From a bacterium (GTDB taxonomy: Bacteria > SAR324 > XYD2-FULL-50-16), in the NCBI GenBank assembly GCA_018829445.1, contig JAHJTV010000015.1, positions 1-64,000 of the forward strand: a stretch of DNA of 64,000 nucleotides. Reading direction: 5' to 3'. A program made the translations under genes and the position numbers. Positions 51,914-60,751 of the stretch are shown one piece after another. Each line of letters starts with the position of its first letter. Within the stretch, counting starts at the first letter, position 1. Under the pieces are notes generated by a model. The model had not been told where the DNA came from. It was given only the letters and a program-made list of their open reading frames with translations, and ran no database searches.

Positions 51914-52927
51914 ATGGAGCTAGCAAATATGAGTAAACCAAAAATATTCATTTCAACGGTTCCTTTCGGTGAATTTGACCAAACACCGATTGAATTATTG
52001 GATAACACCGGTTGGGAGTACCAAATTAATCCGTTGGGCAGAAAACTAACGGCTGAAGAGATTGGAGAGTTTACCGAGGAATATGATGGATTGATTGCCG
52101 GTACAGAAGATATTGGTTTGGTTCTTAAGAAAGCTAAAAAGCTGAGAGTCGTTGCGAGAGTAGGTATCGGTCTGGATTCTGTCCCACTTGCTGAGTGTAA
52201 GAAAGAAAAAATAACAGTATGTTACACGCCTGATGCGGTTACACTCGCAGCCGCTGAATTCACAGCTGGGTTGATGCTTTGTGGGACTCGCTATATCGTG
52301 AATGCGGATAAGCAACTTCGAGAAGGGAACTGGCATCGATTGCAAGGGAGAAGACTTGAAAATCTGGTCATTGGATTGGTGGGGTTTGGTAGAATTGGCA
52401 GCAGTGTGGTTCGTTTGTTGTCCGGATTCAGGCCAAAAGAAATTGTTATTAATGATTTAAAAGATAAAACTGCGGAAATAAAAAAGCTGCAGGAACAATA
52501 TGGGCTTTTAATCCGCCAGTCGAGTAAGGAAGAGCTATATAAATATTCTGACATTGTATCTCTTCACGTTCCACTATCAACCAAAACATTGAACCTGATA
52601 AATAAGGAAGTGTTCGCCATTCTAAAGCCGGATGCCTTTCTACTGAATGTCGCCAGAGGCGGTATTGTAAATGAATCCGATCTGTTTGATTGGTTGAGTG
52701 CGTCGAAAGAACGTTTCGCCGCGATGGATGTTTTTGCACAGGAACCTTATCAGGGAAATCTGATCAGCCTGGATAATATTATCCTGACACAGCACATGGG
52801 CTCTTGTTCTATTGATTGTCGTGGCCAAATGGAGTTGCAAGCTACACAGGATGTAATAAACTTCTTTCGGGGTGATCCGCTTCAAAATGAAGTCCCGGAA
52901 GAGGAATATGAATATCAGTTAGAATAG
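51914..52927 (+). CDS. D-2-hydroxyacid dehydrogenase (SerA-like)
   Basis: A 337-aa NAD-dependent enzyme. The cofactor motif VGFGRIGSSVVRLL (about 156-169) and the catalytic triad Arg (NVARGGIV), Glu (FAQEPY) and His (TQHMGSC) are present. There is no ACT domain, so it is not full-length SerA. It may oxidise or form a 2-hydroxy/2-keto acid; in this module a sugar-acid or C3 acid substrate is plausible. An alternative start at 51929 has a better ribosome site (ggag). Confidence 0.86.
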   Translation: MELANMSKPKIFISTVPFGEFDQTPIELLDNTGWEYQINPLGRKLTAEEIGEFTEEYDGLIAGTEDIGLVLKKAKKLRVVARVGIGLDSVPLAECKKEKITVCYTPDAVTLAAAEFTAGLMLCGTRYIVNADKQLREGNWHRLQGRRLENLVIGLVGFGRIGSSVVRLLSGFRPKEIVINDLKDKTAEIKKLQEQYGLLIRQSSKEELYKYSDIVSLHVPLSTKTLNLINKEVFAILKPDAFLLNVARGGIVNESDLFDWLSASKERFAAMDVFAQEPYQGNLISLDNIILTQHMGSCSIDCRGQMELQATQDVINFFRGDPLQNEVPEEEYEYQLE

Positions 52928-53225
52928 AAAAATACTGCTCCAGAGTAAATGACAAAGGGGCAGATAATAAAGTCTTCCAATGGTGTGCTTCGGTTACGGA
53001 TCTGCCTTAAATCATTTGATCCAATCCTGTTTGGGTATGATTAACCGGGTAATTGAAAGATAAAACCGGTGAGTGGTTTCCAGGGACTAATCTCCTGGTG
53101 GCTCTTCCAGAGATATTTGGGAAGCACAATATTGAAATAAAGATAGTAGGAAGTCTGATTAAACCAGAATTATACTTGGTTGTAAAATAAAGAAACTTTG
53201 TGCCTGATAGGCTGAGAATCAATTT
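52928..53225. other. Intergenic with a possible gene remnant
   Basis: A 298-bp break in an otherwise compact gene run. One 45-codon frame (53053-53190) has coding-like composition, with GEWFPGTNLLVALPEIFG and EIKIVGSLIKPELYLVV, but no proper start codon context. It may be the tail of a deleted gene. Nothing else seen. Confidence 0.35.
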
Positions 53226-54125
53226 ATGAATGCTGAAAAAGTAATAGTCACGGTTTTTGGTGGTTCCGGTTTTCTTGGGAGCCATGTTGTTGACCAATTG
53301 GGTTTGGCGGGTTATGAGGTACGTGTATTTGATAGGCAACATTCTCAATGGGCTCATGAAAATCAGCAGATGATCATTGGCGACATACTTGATAAGGAAG
53401 CCGTTAAGAAAGCGGTTGATGGAGCGAGTTTCGTTTATAATTTTGCCGCAGTCGCGGATCTTAATATTGCCATTAATTCGCCTGAAACAACCATGCAAGT
53501 AAATATTCTAGGGAACCTGAATATACTTGAAGCATGCAGGAAATATCATGTCAAGAGATTTATATATGCTAGCACTGTATATGTTAACAGCCGTGAGGGA
53601 AGCTTCTACAGAATCAGCAAACAGACTTCGGAACAATTGGTTGAAGAGTATCAGCAGCGATTTGATCTGAATTATACTGTTTTGCGATATGGATCCATTT
53701 ATGGACCTCGATCTGACGAACACAACGGACTATTTAGAATTGTCAAGAACGCGATTAAAACAGGAATCGTTAAATACGAAGGTCATCCGGAGTCTCTCAG
53801 GGAATATGTGCATGTTGAAGATGTTGCGCGCGCAAGCATTGCGATACTTGATGAGGAGTTTTGTAACGAGAGCATTGTGTTAACCGGGCAGGAAGCGATG
53901 CGCGTGTACGATGTGCTGGAAATGCTTGCTGAAATTATGGATATAAAGAAACCGGTGGAATTTAATGAAAAACCGTACCAGGGCCACTACACACGTACTC
54001 CATACGCGTTTAAAAATAAAATTGGACGAAAATATATTCCCTCTTTACATGTGGATTTAGGACAGGGGCTCCTTCAATTGATTGGGGATGTCTATGAAAA
54101 GGTTAAGAAGAATGAAATTTGTTAG
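53226..54125 (+). CDS. NAD-dependent sugar epimerase/dehydratase
   Basis: A 299-aa extended SDR: VTVFGGSGFLGSHVVDQL, YASTVYVNS with the Ser/Thr, SFYRISKQTSEQL with Tyr-x3-Lys, and LRYGSIYGPRSDE. LREYVHVEDVARAS is typical of UDP-glucose 4-epimerase and GDP-sugar relatives. It overlaps the FAH-family gene by 14 nt, which couples it to the following hydrolase. Substrate unknown. Confidence 0.85.
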   Translation: MNAEKVIVTVFGGSGFLGSHVVDQLGLAGYEVRVFDRQHSQWAHENQQMIIGDILDKEAVKKAVDGASFVYNFAAVADLNIAINSPETTMQVNILGNLNILEACRKYHVKRFIYASTVYVNSREGSFYRISKQTSEQLVEEYQQRFDLNYTVLRYGSIYGPRSDEHNGLFRIVKNAIKTGIVKYEGHPESLREYVHVEDVARASIAILDEEFCNESIVLTGQEAMRVYDVLEMLAEIMDIKKPVEFNEKPYQGHYTRTPYAFKNKIGRKYIPSLHVDLGQGLLQLIGDVYEKVKKNEIC

Positions 54126-54873
54126 ATTTGAATATGAAGAAAATACTTTTTTTGGTTTGCTGGAAGGCCAACAGATAGAGATTTGGAGTAAAGCCCCTTG
54201 GGATTACGGGCAAGCGTCAGGTCAAACAGTTACACTTGATGAGGTAACACTGCTTTCTCCATCTGTTCCTGGCAAGGTGATTGCGACAGCTGTAAATTAT
54301 CCTGGGGCAACCGGCTTGACTGAAAAGACAAAGGAACCTCTGGTGTTTTTAAAGCCCTCTACATCTGTTATTGGTCCTGAAGAAAGCATCGTTTCTCCAT
54401 TCCCGGAGATAGAAGCTTGGGGAGAATGTGAATTGGCCTTGGTAATAGGTAAAAAAATTTCCAAGGCTGATATTAGCGAAGCGAAAGGCGCTATTTTTGG
54501 ATATACAATTGGAAATGATGTTTCATGTGAGAATGTATTTGGATGGGACCACCATCTTGCCCGTTCCAAAGGAGCAGATACTTTCTGTGTATTGGGGCCA
54601 TGGATAGACACGGATTTTGATCCGAAAGGGAAGTATATATGTGGTTATCATAATGATATTCTGATTCGCGAAGGTTACTGCAACGAAAGAATCTGGCAAG
54701 AACCGGAACTGCTTGTCTGGCTTTCCTCCTGGATTACGCTTGAACCAGGTGATGTTATTCTGACAGGTGCTCCAAGTAGGGTTCGGGAAAGGCTGTATTT
54801 TTTAGATGGAGATCGTTTTACCGTAAAAATTGATGGTCTGGGAGAACTTTCTAATCCATTTTTTCAAAGCTGA
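54112..54873 (+). CDS. Fumarylacetoacetate-hydrolase-family protein
   Basis: A 253-aa protein starting at ATG 54112. The metal ligands appear as E105 and E107 (WGECELALVIG), with YTIGNDVSCEN and the C-terminal EPGDVILTGAPSRV. The family hydrolyses or decarboxylates acylpyruvates and also includes keto-deoxy sugar-acid dehydratases and hydrolases. Beside an HpcH aldolase and a KdsB-like transferase, a role on a 3-deoxy-2-keto acid is plausible. The second metal-site Glu-x-Glu is intact. Confidence 0.85.
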   Translation: MKFVRFEYEENTFFGLLEGQQIEIWSKAPWDYGQASGQTVTLDEVTLLSPSVPGKVIATAVNYPGATGLTEKTKEPLVFLKPSTSVIGPEESIVSPFPEIEAWGECELALVIGKKISKADISEAKGAIFGYTIGNDVSCENVFGWDHHLARSKGADTFCVLGPWIDTDFDPKGKYICGYHNDILIREGYCNERIWQEPELLVWLSSWITLEPGDVILTGAPSRVRERLYFLDGDRFTVKIDGLGELSNPFFQS

Positions 54874-54888
54874 AATAGAAAAGAGAAT

Positions 54889-55647
54889 ATGACTAAAGCT
54901 AAGAAAAAAATTCTTGTTTTTGATTTCGACAATGTGATTTGCGACAGTACAGATGAATGCATGGTCTCTTCATGGAATGCTTGGCAAAAGTGGAAGTCGA
55001 AGCCAGGATTTCGAAGAACAGTTTCTGAATTTAGCGCTGAAGAAGCAGCAAAATTTCGGCATTTAAGACCACGTGTTCGTGGAGCGGGTGAATATTACTT
55101 ATTGCATCGGTCGTTCAGCGAAAATATTGAGATAAAGGATCAAGGTGACTATAACCGGTTGGAAACCAGCTGGGATAAGCATTTTACGAAATACAAGGTT
55201 CTGTTTTTTGAGGCTCGAAATCGACTCAGGAAGGAGAATCTGGATGCCTGGATTGATCTACATCATGTCTTTGACGATGTTATTGATACTATTCGGTATT
55301 ATAATCACCAAAATCGTTTTTATATTGCGACATTGAAGGATGAAGAATCGGTTCGCTTAATTTTAAATAAACAGGGGCTTTTGATAAATGGGGACAGAAT
55401 ACTGGATCAGGGGAAAATCACTTCGAAACTGCAAGCGCTTGATTATATCCGAGACCAATTGGAGTGCCAAAAAGATGATCTCATCTTCATTGATGATAAT
55501 GTTACCCACCTTATTGAACCTCAATTATCAGAATACCCGGTTTATTTGGCGACATGGGGATCAACGGTACCTGAGTACCTTAAGATCGCGGACCAGAAAA
55601 AAATTCCGCAATTAAACCAATGCGGGTCTTTAATTAATTTATTTTAG
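54889..55647 (+). CDS. HAD-family phosphatase
   Basis: A 252-aa HAD hydrolase. Motif I is FDFDNVICDS (D12, D14), motif II ATLKDEES, motif III the lysine in LDQGKITSKLQ, and motif IV FIDDNVTHL (about 199-207). A helical cap (about 25-110) is inserted after motif I. It probably removes phosphate from a sugar phosphate intermediate, as KdsC or GmhB do in related pathways, although it is longer than those. It starts 15 nt after the FAH-family gene. Confidence 0.85.
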   Translation: MTKAKKKILVFDFDNVICDSTDECMVSSWNAWQKWKSKPGFRRTVSEFSAEEAAKFRHLRPRVRGAGEYYLLHRSFSENIEIKDQGDYNRLETSWDKHFTKYKVLFFEARNRLRKENLDAWIDLHHVFDDVIDTIRYYNHQNRFYIATLKDEESVRLILNKQGLLINGDRILDQGKITSKLQALDYIRDQLECQKDDLIFIDDNVTHLIEPQLSEYPVYLATWGSTVPEYLKIADQKKIPQLNQCGSLINLF

Positions 55648-55658
55648 AGTTGTGAATT

Positions 55659-56474
55659 ATGTACGATTTTCATTTTGGAGATAAGGAGCAGATCAAGCAG
55701 AATCCTGAAGATTTTCTAATTTTTTGTAAACGTTTATTGCCCCGCTGGGTAAATGGTATTCCCGACAGCGAATGCATCTCGATATATCGGACTTTAAAAT
55801 CTATCAACAGATCCAATCCTGTGGTGTTGGAGACAGGTTGTGGCGCGAGTTCTCTTGCTCTTTTCCTTTATGTCGCTCTGAATGATGGAAAGATGTTTTC
55901 CTGGGATACTAACGGAAGCAAAGGTTCGTTTCTTCGATCGGTAATTTCCGAGTCTATTTGTCGGCAGTTGGAAGTGGATCTATATAAACACTGGACTTTT
56001 ATCGGTTTCGATAGCACCAATGAGTACGCTGGAATTCCGGTGATTAAAGAATTGAAGTATACAGCTGATTTTTGTTATTTTGATTCCTGGCATACACTTG
56101 ACCATTTAATGAATGAGCTAAAGTGTTTTGAAACCGTTACTGGTGAAGATTTTATAGTCGCGTTAGATGATGCCTATTACACAAAACTAAGCAATAACTT
56201 TTCATATATCAATATGATAAGGAAAAAATTGGGTCTGGATGGAGTGGAAGAACCGGCAAGTAATGTTTGTTCTCCATTTTATCAGGAAGTGGGAAGTTAT
56301 TTAGGGAAAAAATATAATAGTGTTGAGAAAATTGCTGATTCCTACAAGGAAGAATATAAACGGGATATGTTTTTTAATTACTTTGCAGGAGACCGTGCTG
56401 CAATGGGATCTGTCGGAATGGAAGATTCAAGCGCTCTGGAGCATCGATATGATTGCTGGAGGATATCAAAATGA
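55659..56474 (+). CDS. SAM-dependent methyltransferase-like protein
   Basis: A 271-aa protein with a class I methyltransferase core: VVLETGCGASSLALFLY (motif I, about 52-68), MFSWDTNGSKG, and CYFDSWHTLDHL with ALDDAYY further on. The D-S-W-H segment recalls CmcI/Methyltransf_24 relatives. It overlaps the FkbM-type gene by 4 nt. It would O- or N-methylate a sugar of this module; there is no assigned homologue. Confidence 0.7.
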   Translation: MYDFHFGDKEQIKQNPEDFLIFCKRLLPRWVNGIPDSECISIYRTLKSINRSNPVVLETGCGASSLALFLYVALNDGKMFSWDTNGSKGSFLRSVISESICRQLEVDLYKHWTFIGFDSTNEYAGIPVIKELKYTADFCYFDSWHTLDHLMNELKCFETVTGEDFIVALDDAYYTKLSNNFSYINMIRKKLGLDGVEEPASNVCSPFYQEVGSYLGKKYNSVEKIADSYKEEYKRDMFFNYFAGDRAAMGSVGMEDSSALEHRYDCWRISK

Positions 56475-57169
56475 AATGTGGTGAATCTGACAACCGTAAT
56501 GACAATTACGAAAAAAATTATACTGATGAGAAATTCTTCAGATTGCTTATTCCGGAAGCCAGCCCTTTGATCCTTGATATTGGTGCACATTTCGGGGAGT
56601 CTGTTGAATTCTTTCGCAACATTTTCCCTGCCGCTGAAATTTACAGTGTTGAGCCGGACCCCACAAGCTATGAAAAGCTCCTGGGTAAGTTCCCTGATAA
56701 TCCTTTGAAAGCGGTAAACGCGGCAATTGGAGCGAAAACAGGATCCTGTGTGTTTTATCAATATGATAAGTCTCACTTGAATTCCTTGTACGCGATCAAT
56801 AAAAGCAGTGAAGATTCATTGGGTTACGCTGAGTTTTGTGAAGAAAACAAAACCGAAGTCCCCTGTTTCATTCTAGATGACCTGATCACAAAACTGGGTC
56901 TGGAAAATAGAAGGATAGACCTGTTAAAGATTGATGCTCAAGGAGGCGAGGCGGATATCCTGAACGGAGGCTGTAGTACTCTTGAAAAAGTAGAAAATAT
57001 TACTCTGGAACTCAATTTCTTTGATTTCTACAGCAAGAAGAATTCCTTTTATGAAATAGAACAGTTCTTACCAGATTTTGAGCTTTATTCGATAACCAAA
57101 GTGAGCCAAAATCCGAAGAACTTCAGAACCGATTGGGTTGAAGTTTTTTATCGAAGAAAATCTAAATAG
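56471..57169 (+). CDS. FkbM-family methyltransferase
   Basis: A 232-aa enzyme starting at ATG 56471 with ggagg 8 nt upstream. LILDIGAHFGESVEFF and YSVEPDPTSYEKL are SAM motifs I and II; LLKIDAQGGEADILNG is the FkbM family signature. FkbM-type enzymes O-methylate sugars or polyketides. With the preceding gene it suggests that two positions of the sugar or polymer are methylated. Confidence 0.88.
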   Translation: MKCGESDNRNDNYEKNYTDEKFFRLLIPEASPLILDIGAHFGESVEFFRNIFPAAEIYSVEPDPTSYEKLLGKFPDNPLKAVNAAIGAKTGSCVFYQYDKSHLNSLYAINKSSEDSLGYAEFCEENKTEVPCFILDDLITKLGLENRRIDLLKIDAQGGEADILNGGCSTLEKVENITLELNFFDFYSKKNSFYEIEQFLPDFELYSITKVSQNPKNFRTDWVEVFYRRKSK

Positions 57170-57179
57170 AGAGCGTTTT

Positions 57180-57944
57180 ATGAAAATAGTTGTTGGTATA
57201 CCTGCCCGAATGGGGTCGACCCGCTTTCCAGGAAAACCATTATGCTCGATTATTGACAAGCCCATGATTGAACATTGTTACAAGCGATGTTCATTAAGCA
57301 AATATGCCACAAATCTATTTGTCGCTGCCTGTGACAACGAGGTTAGGCAAGTGGTCGAAGGTTTTGGAGGAAATGTCATTTTGACTGATCCAGATATTCA
57401 ACGTCCCGGACTGCGAGTTGCGACTGCCGCTGAAAGCCTTAACCTGGATGATGATGATATTGTGGTCGTTGTGCAAGGAGACGAGCCTCTAGTTCATCCG
57501 GATATGATTGATCTGTCTATCCAACCACTATTGGAAGAAAAGGATATTTTTGTTTCCAATCTCGCTGCGGAATTGTCAGAGCAGGAATGGAAAGATCCAG
57601 GTGAAATAAAGGTGGTTTGTGATTTGAATATGAATGCCATGTATATGTCGCGAGCACCGATGCCTTCTATTGATCATGAAGAGAAACGGACAAAATGGTG
57701 GAAGCAGGTGTGTATCATGCCTTTTCGATGGCATTTTATGAAAAGGTTTAACCACGAACTGGCCCCAACACCGTTGGAATTGCAGGAATCTATTGAGATG
57801 CTCAGAGCCATTCAACATGGCTACAAGGTGAGAATGGTTCCTTCTCCTTATATTTCCAAATCAGTTGATACAGATGAAGATCGCAAAATCGCTGAATCTT
57901 TAATGAAAAATGACGAAATATATAAAATCTATGGAAAAAATTAA
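57180..57944 (+). CDS. kdsB: KdsB-like CMP-ulosonate cytidylyltransferase
   Basis: A 254-aa enzyme starting at ATG 57180. VGIPARMGSTRFPGKPL, VVQGDEPLVHPDM and the C-terminal VDTDEDRKIAES are KdsB signatures; it would activate a 3-deoxy-ulosonic acid with CTP. The usual SGTERLAE segment of KdsB is replaced by RPGLRVATAAE, so the sugar may not be standard Kdo. It overlaps the HpcH aldolase gene by 14 nt, tying the two reactions together. Confidence 0.85.
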   Translation: MKIVVGIPARMGSTRFPGKPLCSIIDKPMIEHCYKRCSLSKYATNLFVAACDNEVRQVVEGFGGNVILTDPDIQRPGLRVATAAESLNLDDDDIVVVVQGDEPLVHPDMIDLSIQPLLEEKDIFVSNLAAELSEQEWKDPGEIKVVCDLNMNAMYMSRAPMPSIDHEEKRTKWWKQVCIMPFRWHFMKRFNHELAPTPLELQESIEMLRAIQHGYKVRMVPSPYISKSVDTDEDRKIAESLMKNDEIYKIYGKN

Positions 57945-58698
57945 CTCTCTCAAACAGAAACTTAAATCTGGGAAACAGGTCATTGGAACATGGAGCAGTC
58001 TTTCTTCACCCAGTGTGATTAATGTATTGGGGGCGACGGATCTTGATTTTGTTGTGATTGATCTGGAGCATGGTGCGAGTTCATATGAGACAACTGAAAA
58101 TATGGTGAGAGCGGCTGAAGCCTCGGGGATATCTCCTATTGTCAGGGTTGGGACCGATGATTCACAGATGATATTGCGCGCGTTGGAAACAGGCCCGCAC
58201 TCAGTTATGGTTCCTCATGTTGATTCCAAGGAAAAGGCCGAGAGAATATCAAGGTGCTGCAAATATTTTCCTGAGGGGAATAGAGGATTATCGCCATATA
58301 CAAGAATTCACAATTATACACACGTGGATATTCACGAAAGTCTTCAAACTGAAAATCAGGAAACAATGGTGGGAATCTTGGTGGAAGGACAGGAAGGTCT
58401 CAATAATCTTGAAGAAATTGTTAAAGTTAAAGGCATTGACTTGATATATCTGGGGCTCTTTGACATTTGCCAATCAGTTGGGTTGCCAGGGCAATTAAAC
58501 CACCCCAAGGTATTGGGAGAGGTTAAACGTTGCTGCAATCTGATCCAGAGCAATGGTATTGCAGCTGGCTCAATGTCAACTAGTATCGATTATATCAATA
58601 TGTTAGGGGAAATCGGATATACATTTATCGCCTATTTAAACGATGCCGCCGCTATCAAGTTCCATTTTGATGAAATTCTGAACCGGATTAATCTGTAA
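57931..58698 (+). CDS. HpcH/HpaI-family aldolase
   Basis: A 255-aa class II pyruvate aldolase, starting at ATG 57931 (a start at 57910 is less usual for the family). NSLKQKLKSGKQVIGTWSSL, DFVVIDLEHGASSYE and GPHSVMVPHVDSKEKAE hold the typical base and metal ligands; LIYLGLFDICQSVGLPGQ is the substrate loop. It adds pyruvate to an aldehyde, giving a 3-deoxy- or 4-hydroxy-2-keto acid, or cleaves it. Next to KdsB it may build the ulosonic acid without PEP. Confidence 0.86.
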   Translation: MEKINSLKQKLKSGKQVIGTWSSLSSPSVINVLGATDLDFVVIDLEHGASSYETTENMVRAAEASGISPIVRVGTDDSQMILRALETGPHSVMVPHVDSKEKAERISRCCKYFPEGNRGLSPYTRIHNYTHVDIHESLQTENQETMVGILVEGQEGLNNLEEIVKVKGIDLIYLGLFDICQSVGLPGQLNHPKVLGEVKRCCNLIQSNGIAAGSMSTSIDYINMLGEIGYTFIAYLNDAAAIKFHFDEILNRINL

Positions 58699-60443
58699 TG
58701 TCGCGAACTCTTGATTTATGTTTTAATCATAAATTGAACATTGAAGTAAGCGATCTCTTTAATGCAATTTCAAATCAATTAAGGTCAGAATTTAATAATC
58801 TTGTCGCTGATATTTCTTCCCCATTTAAAACCAATCTTGACTGGTGGGTACAAGGGCCTGCCAGTCGCAATACCTTTGCTAGTCCATTCTTCCACAATTT
58901 CTGCTCCCTGCATCTGATCAAGAAGTTGATTGATCAGAAACGGTTCATATATGAATGCATCCTGGTAGATTCTTCTTCTCGAAGACATTTAGTGGAGGCG
59001 ATTCTCCGCGATAATAACGTGAAATGTCACGTAAAGAGTCATCGTGGTGCTCTTAGGGATAGAATCAAGAGACATTTTATTGTACCAGCTCTGGCCGGGA
59101 AAAAAATAATTCAGTTATTTATTGCCAGAGGCAGTGGAAGAATCAATGTCGAGGAGTTGAAAGAAAAACAGTTGGTATTGATCGATACTTTCATGATGTC
59201 TGACTATACGGAGGATGATAGATGGTACGGAAAGCTTTGGCCGAATTTGCCAGAAAAAATGAAAGATACAACCTATTTTGTTCCCACAATAGTACAGATT
59301 CCTGTTAGAAAAATGGCACAGACGTATAGAGAACTCCGTCAAAACGTGCGCAACTTTCTAATAAAAGAGGATTTCCTATCTTTGGGTGACATTTTATACG
59401 CAGTCCGTCATCAAAGAAGAGTAAAAAAGATCAGGATTAAATCGGTAACTGTGCTTGGTTATGATATTTCCAGCCTGATTGAAAACGAATTATATCATAA
59501 TCGAGATTTATTAACGGTCATCGAATCGATTCTAACCTATCGTTTTGTGCATAATATCAGGAAAACCGGGTTGCGAGTCCGGTTAGCGATAGACTGGTTT
59601 GAAGGGCATGCTATTGATAAAGCATGGAATTCTGCTTTCAATACAGTCTACCCTGGGGTAAAAACAATAGGCTACAGAGCCTTTGAAAGTTTTCCACTCT
59701 ATCTATGCTCCTATCCGATTCAAATTGAAAAAGATTCTGGTGTATTGCCTGATGTTATGGCAGTGCAGGGCAAGGGAACAATATCGACTGTTAGAGAATT
59801 TCTTCCTGAATTGAATGTTATAGTGATTCCTTCATTCAAGGCTACTTATGTATGGGATTTCAAGAAGAAAAACAGAAAGGAGAATCAGATTTCTGCCTTG
59901 GTAACCCTTCCAATTTCTCTTAAGACGTCAGCAAGAATTATCCAACAATTGGTCGAAGCGGATGCGTTTGTCAGGAAGGAAAATAGATCTATTGTATATA
60001 CAATTAAATGTCATCCCACTCAAAATGTGGAATTGGTCAAATCAAGTCTGGATATATTGCTGTCGAATTCTTTCCTTTTTACAACTGAAAAACTTCTTTC
60101 TCCATTAATACATCAGGCGGATTTGCTCATATCGGAAGCATCGAGCTGTTGTTTGGAGGCACTGGCCTGCGGTATTCCTGTAATTATGTTAGAGAATCAG
60201 GAGGGGTGGACGTTTGACTCCATTCCTGCCGGTATTCCAAAGGAAATTGTCCGTAAAATTAGAACGATATCGCAATTTGCGCAAGCGATAGATTATTTTA
60301 TGAATGTCGATGGTGAAACCCTGGAAAAATGGCATAAGCTGGGTCAGAAGATACGCTCAGACTATTTTGAACCTTTGTCGAACGGGGGTTTAGCGAGGTT
60401 TTTCGATGTTGAAGAAGAACAGATCGTTTTTAATTACTTTTGA
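58698..60443 (+). CDS. Large putative glycosyltransferase
   Basis: A 581-aa protein overlapping the aldolase stop by one base. The C-terminal half has ALVTLPISLKTSARIIQQLV, TIKCHPTQNVELVKSSL and DLLISEASSCCLEALACGIPVIML (about 475-498), the end of a GT-B fold that binds the activated sugar. HPT and EASS...EALACG recall KdtA/CDP-glycerol-type and CMP-sugar transferases. The N-terminal half is not recognised. Coupling to kdsB and the aldolase suggests it transfers their CMP-activated product. Confidence 0.62.
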   Translation: MSRTLDLCFNHKLNIEVSDLFNAISNQLRSEFNNLVADISSPFKTNLDWWVQGPASRNTFASPFFHNFCSLHLIKKLIDQKRFIYECILVDSSSRRHLVEAILRDNNVKCHVKSHRGALRDRIKRHFIVPALAGKKIIQLFIARGSGRINVEELKEKQLVLIDTFMMSDYTEDDRWYGKLWPNLPEKMKDTTYFVPTIVQIPVRKMAQTYRELRQNVRNFLIKEDFLSLGDILYAVRHQRRVKKIRIKSVTVLGYDISSLIENELYHNRDLLTVIESILTYRFVHNIRKTGLRVRLAIDWFEGHAIDKAWNSAFNTVYPGVKTIGYRAFESFPLYLCSYPIQIEKDSGVLPDVMAVQGKGTISTVREFLPELNVIVIPSFKATYVWDFKKKNRKENQISALVTLPISLKTSARIIQQLVEADAFVRKENRSIVYTIKCHPTQNVELVKSSLDILLSNSFLFTTEKLLSPLIHQADLLISEASSCCLEALACGIPVIMLENQEGWTFDSIPAGIPKEIVRKIRTISQFAQAIDYFMNVDGETLEKWHKLGQKIRSDYFEPLSNGGLARFFDVEEEQIVFNYF

Positions 60444-60751
60444 TGGAGTGCATTCTCAAAATATCTCAGTTAATATCTCAGAAAGTCTATTAAATCCGTA
60501 CATTCTGAAATTGTAACGTTTAATTAAGTCTGAGCTTTCGTCTAAAAAACTCATTTTGACAAAACGGGTAGTTGCTAACCAGGGCTAACCTATCGTAAAT
60601 TTGGGCTATATTAAGATAGCTTGAAAAATGAACTTCGCATTGCGACAAAAGTGGGAATGCACTTCTGTTGATATAAGGTGTTTCTGTTTGGAAGCCCCAA
60701 CTTTTTTATTATTTTCAGAGCAAATCTTGGCTACTATGCCAATCCACTGCT
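60444..60751. other. Intergenic, no gene seen
   Basis: A 308-bp AT-rich gap before the polymerase gene. A TTGACA-like hexamer occurs near 60556-60561 but has no matching -10 box at a usual distance. The region also lacks repeats of the island families. Nothing else seen. Confidence 0.5.

Noticed and set aside
53007..53498. 163-codon minus-strand frame
   Set aside because: Antisense to the epimerase start and the gap; no motif and no ribosome site.
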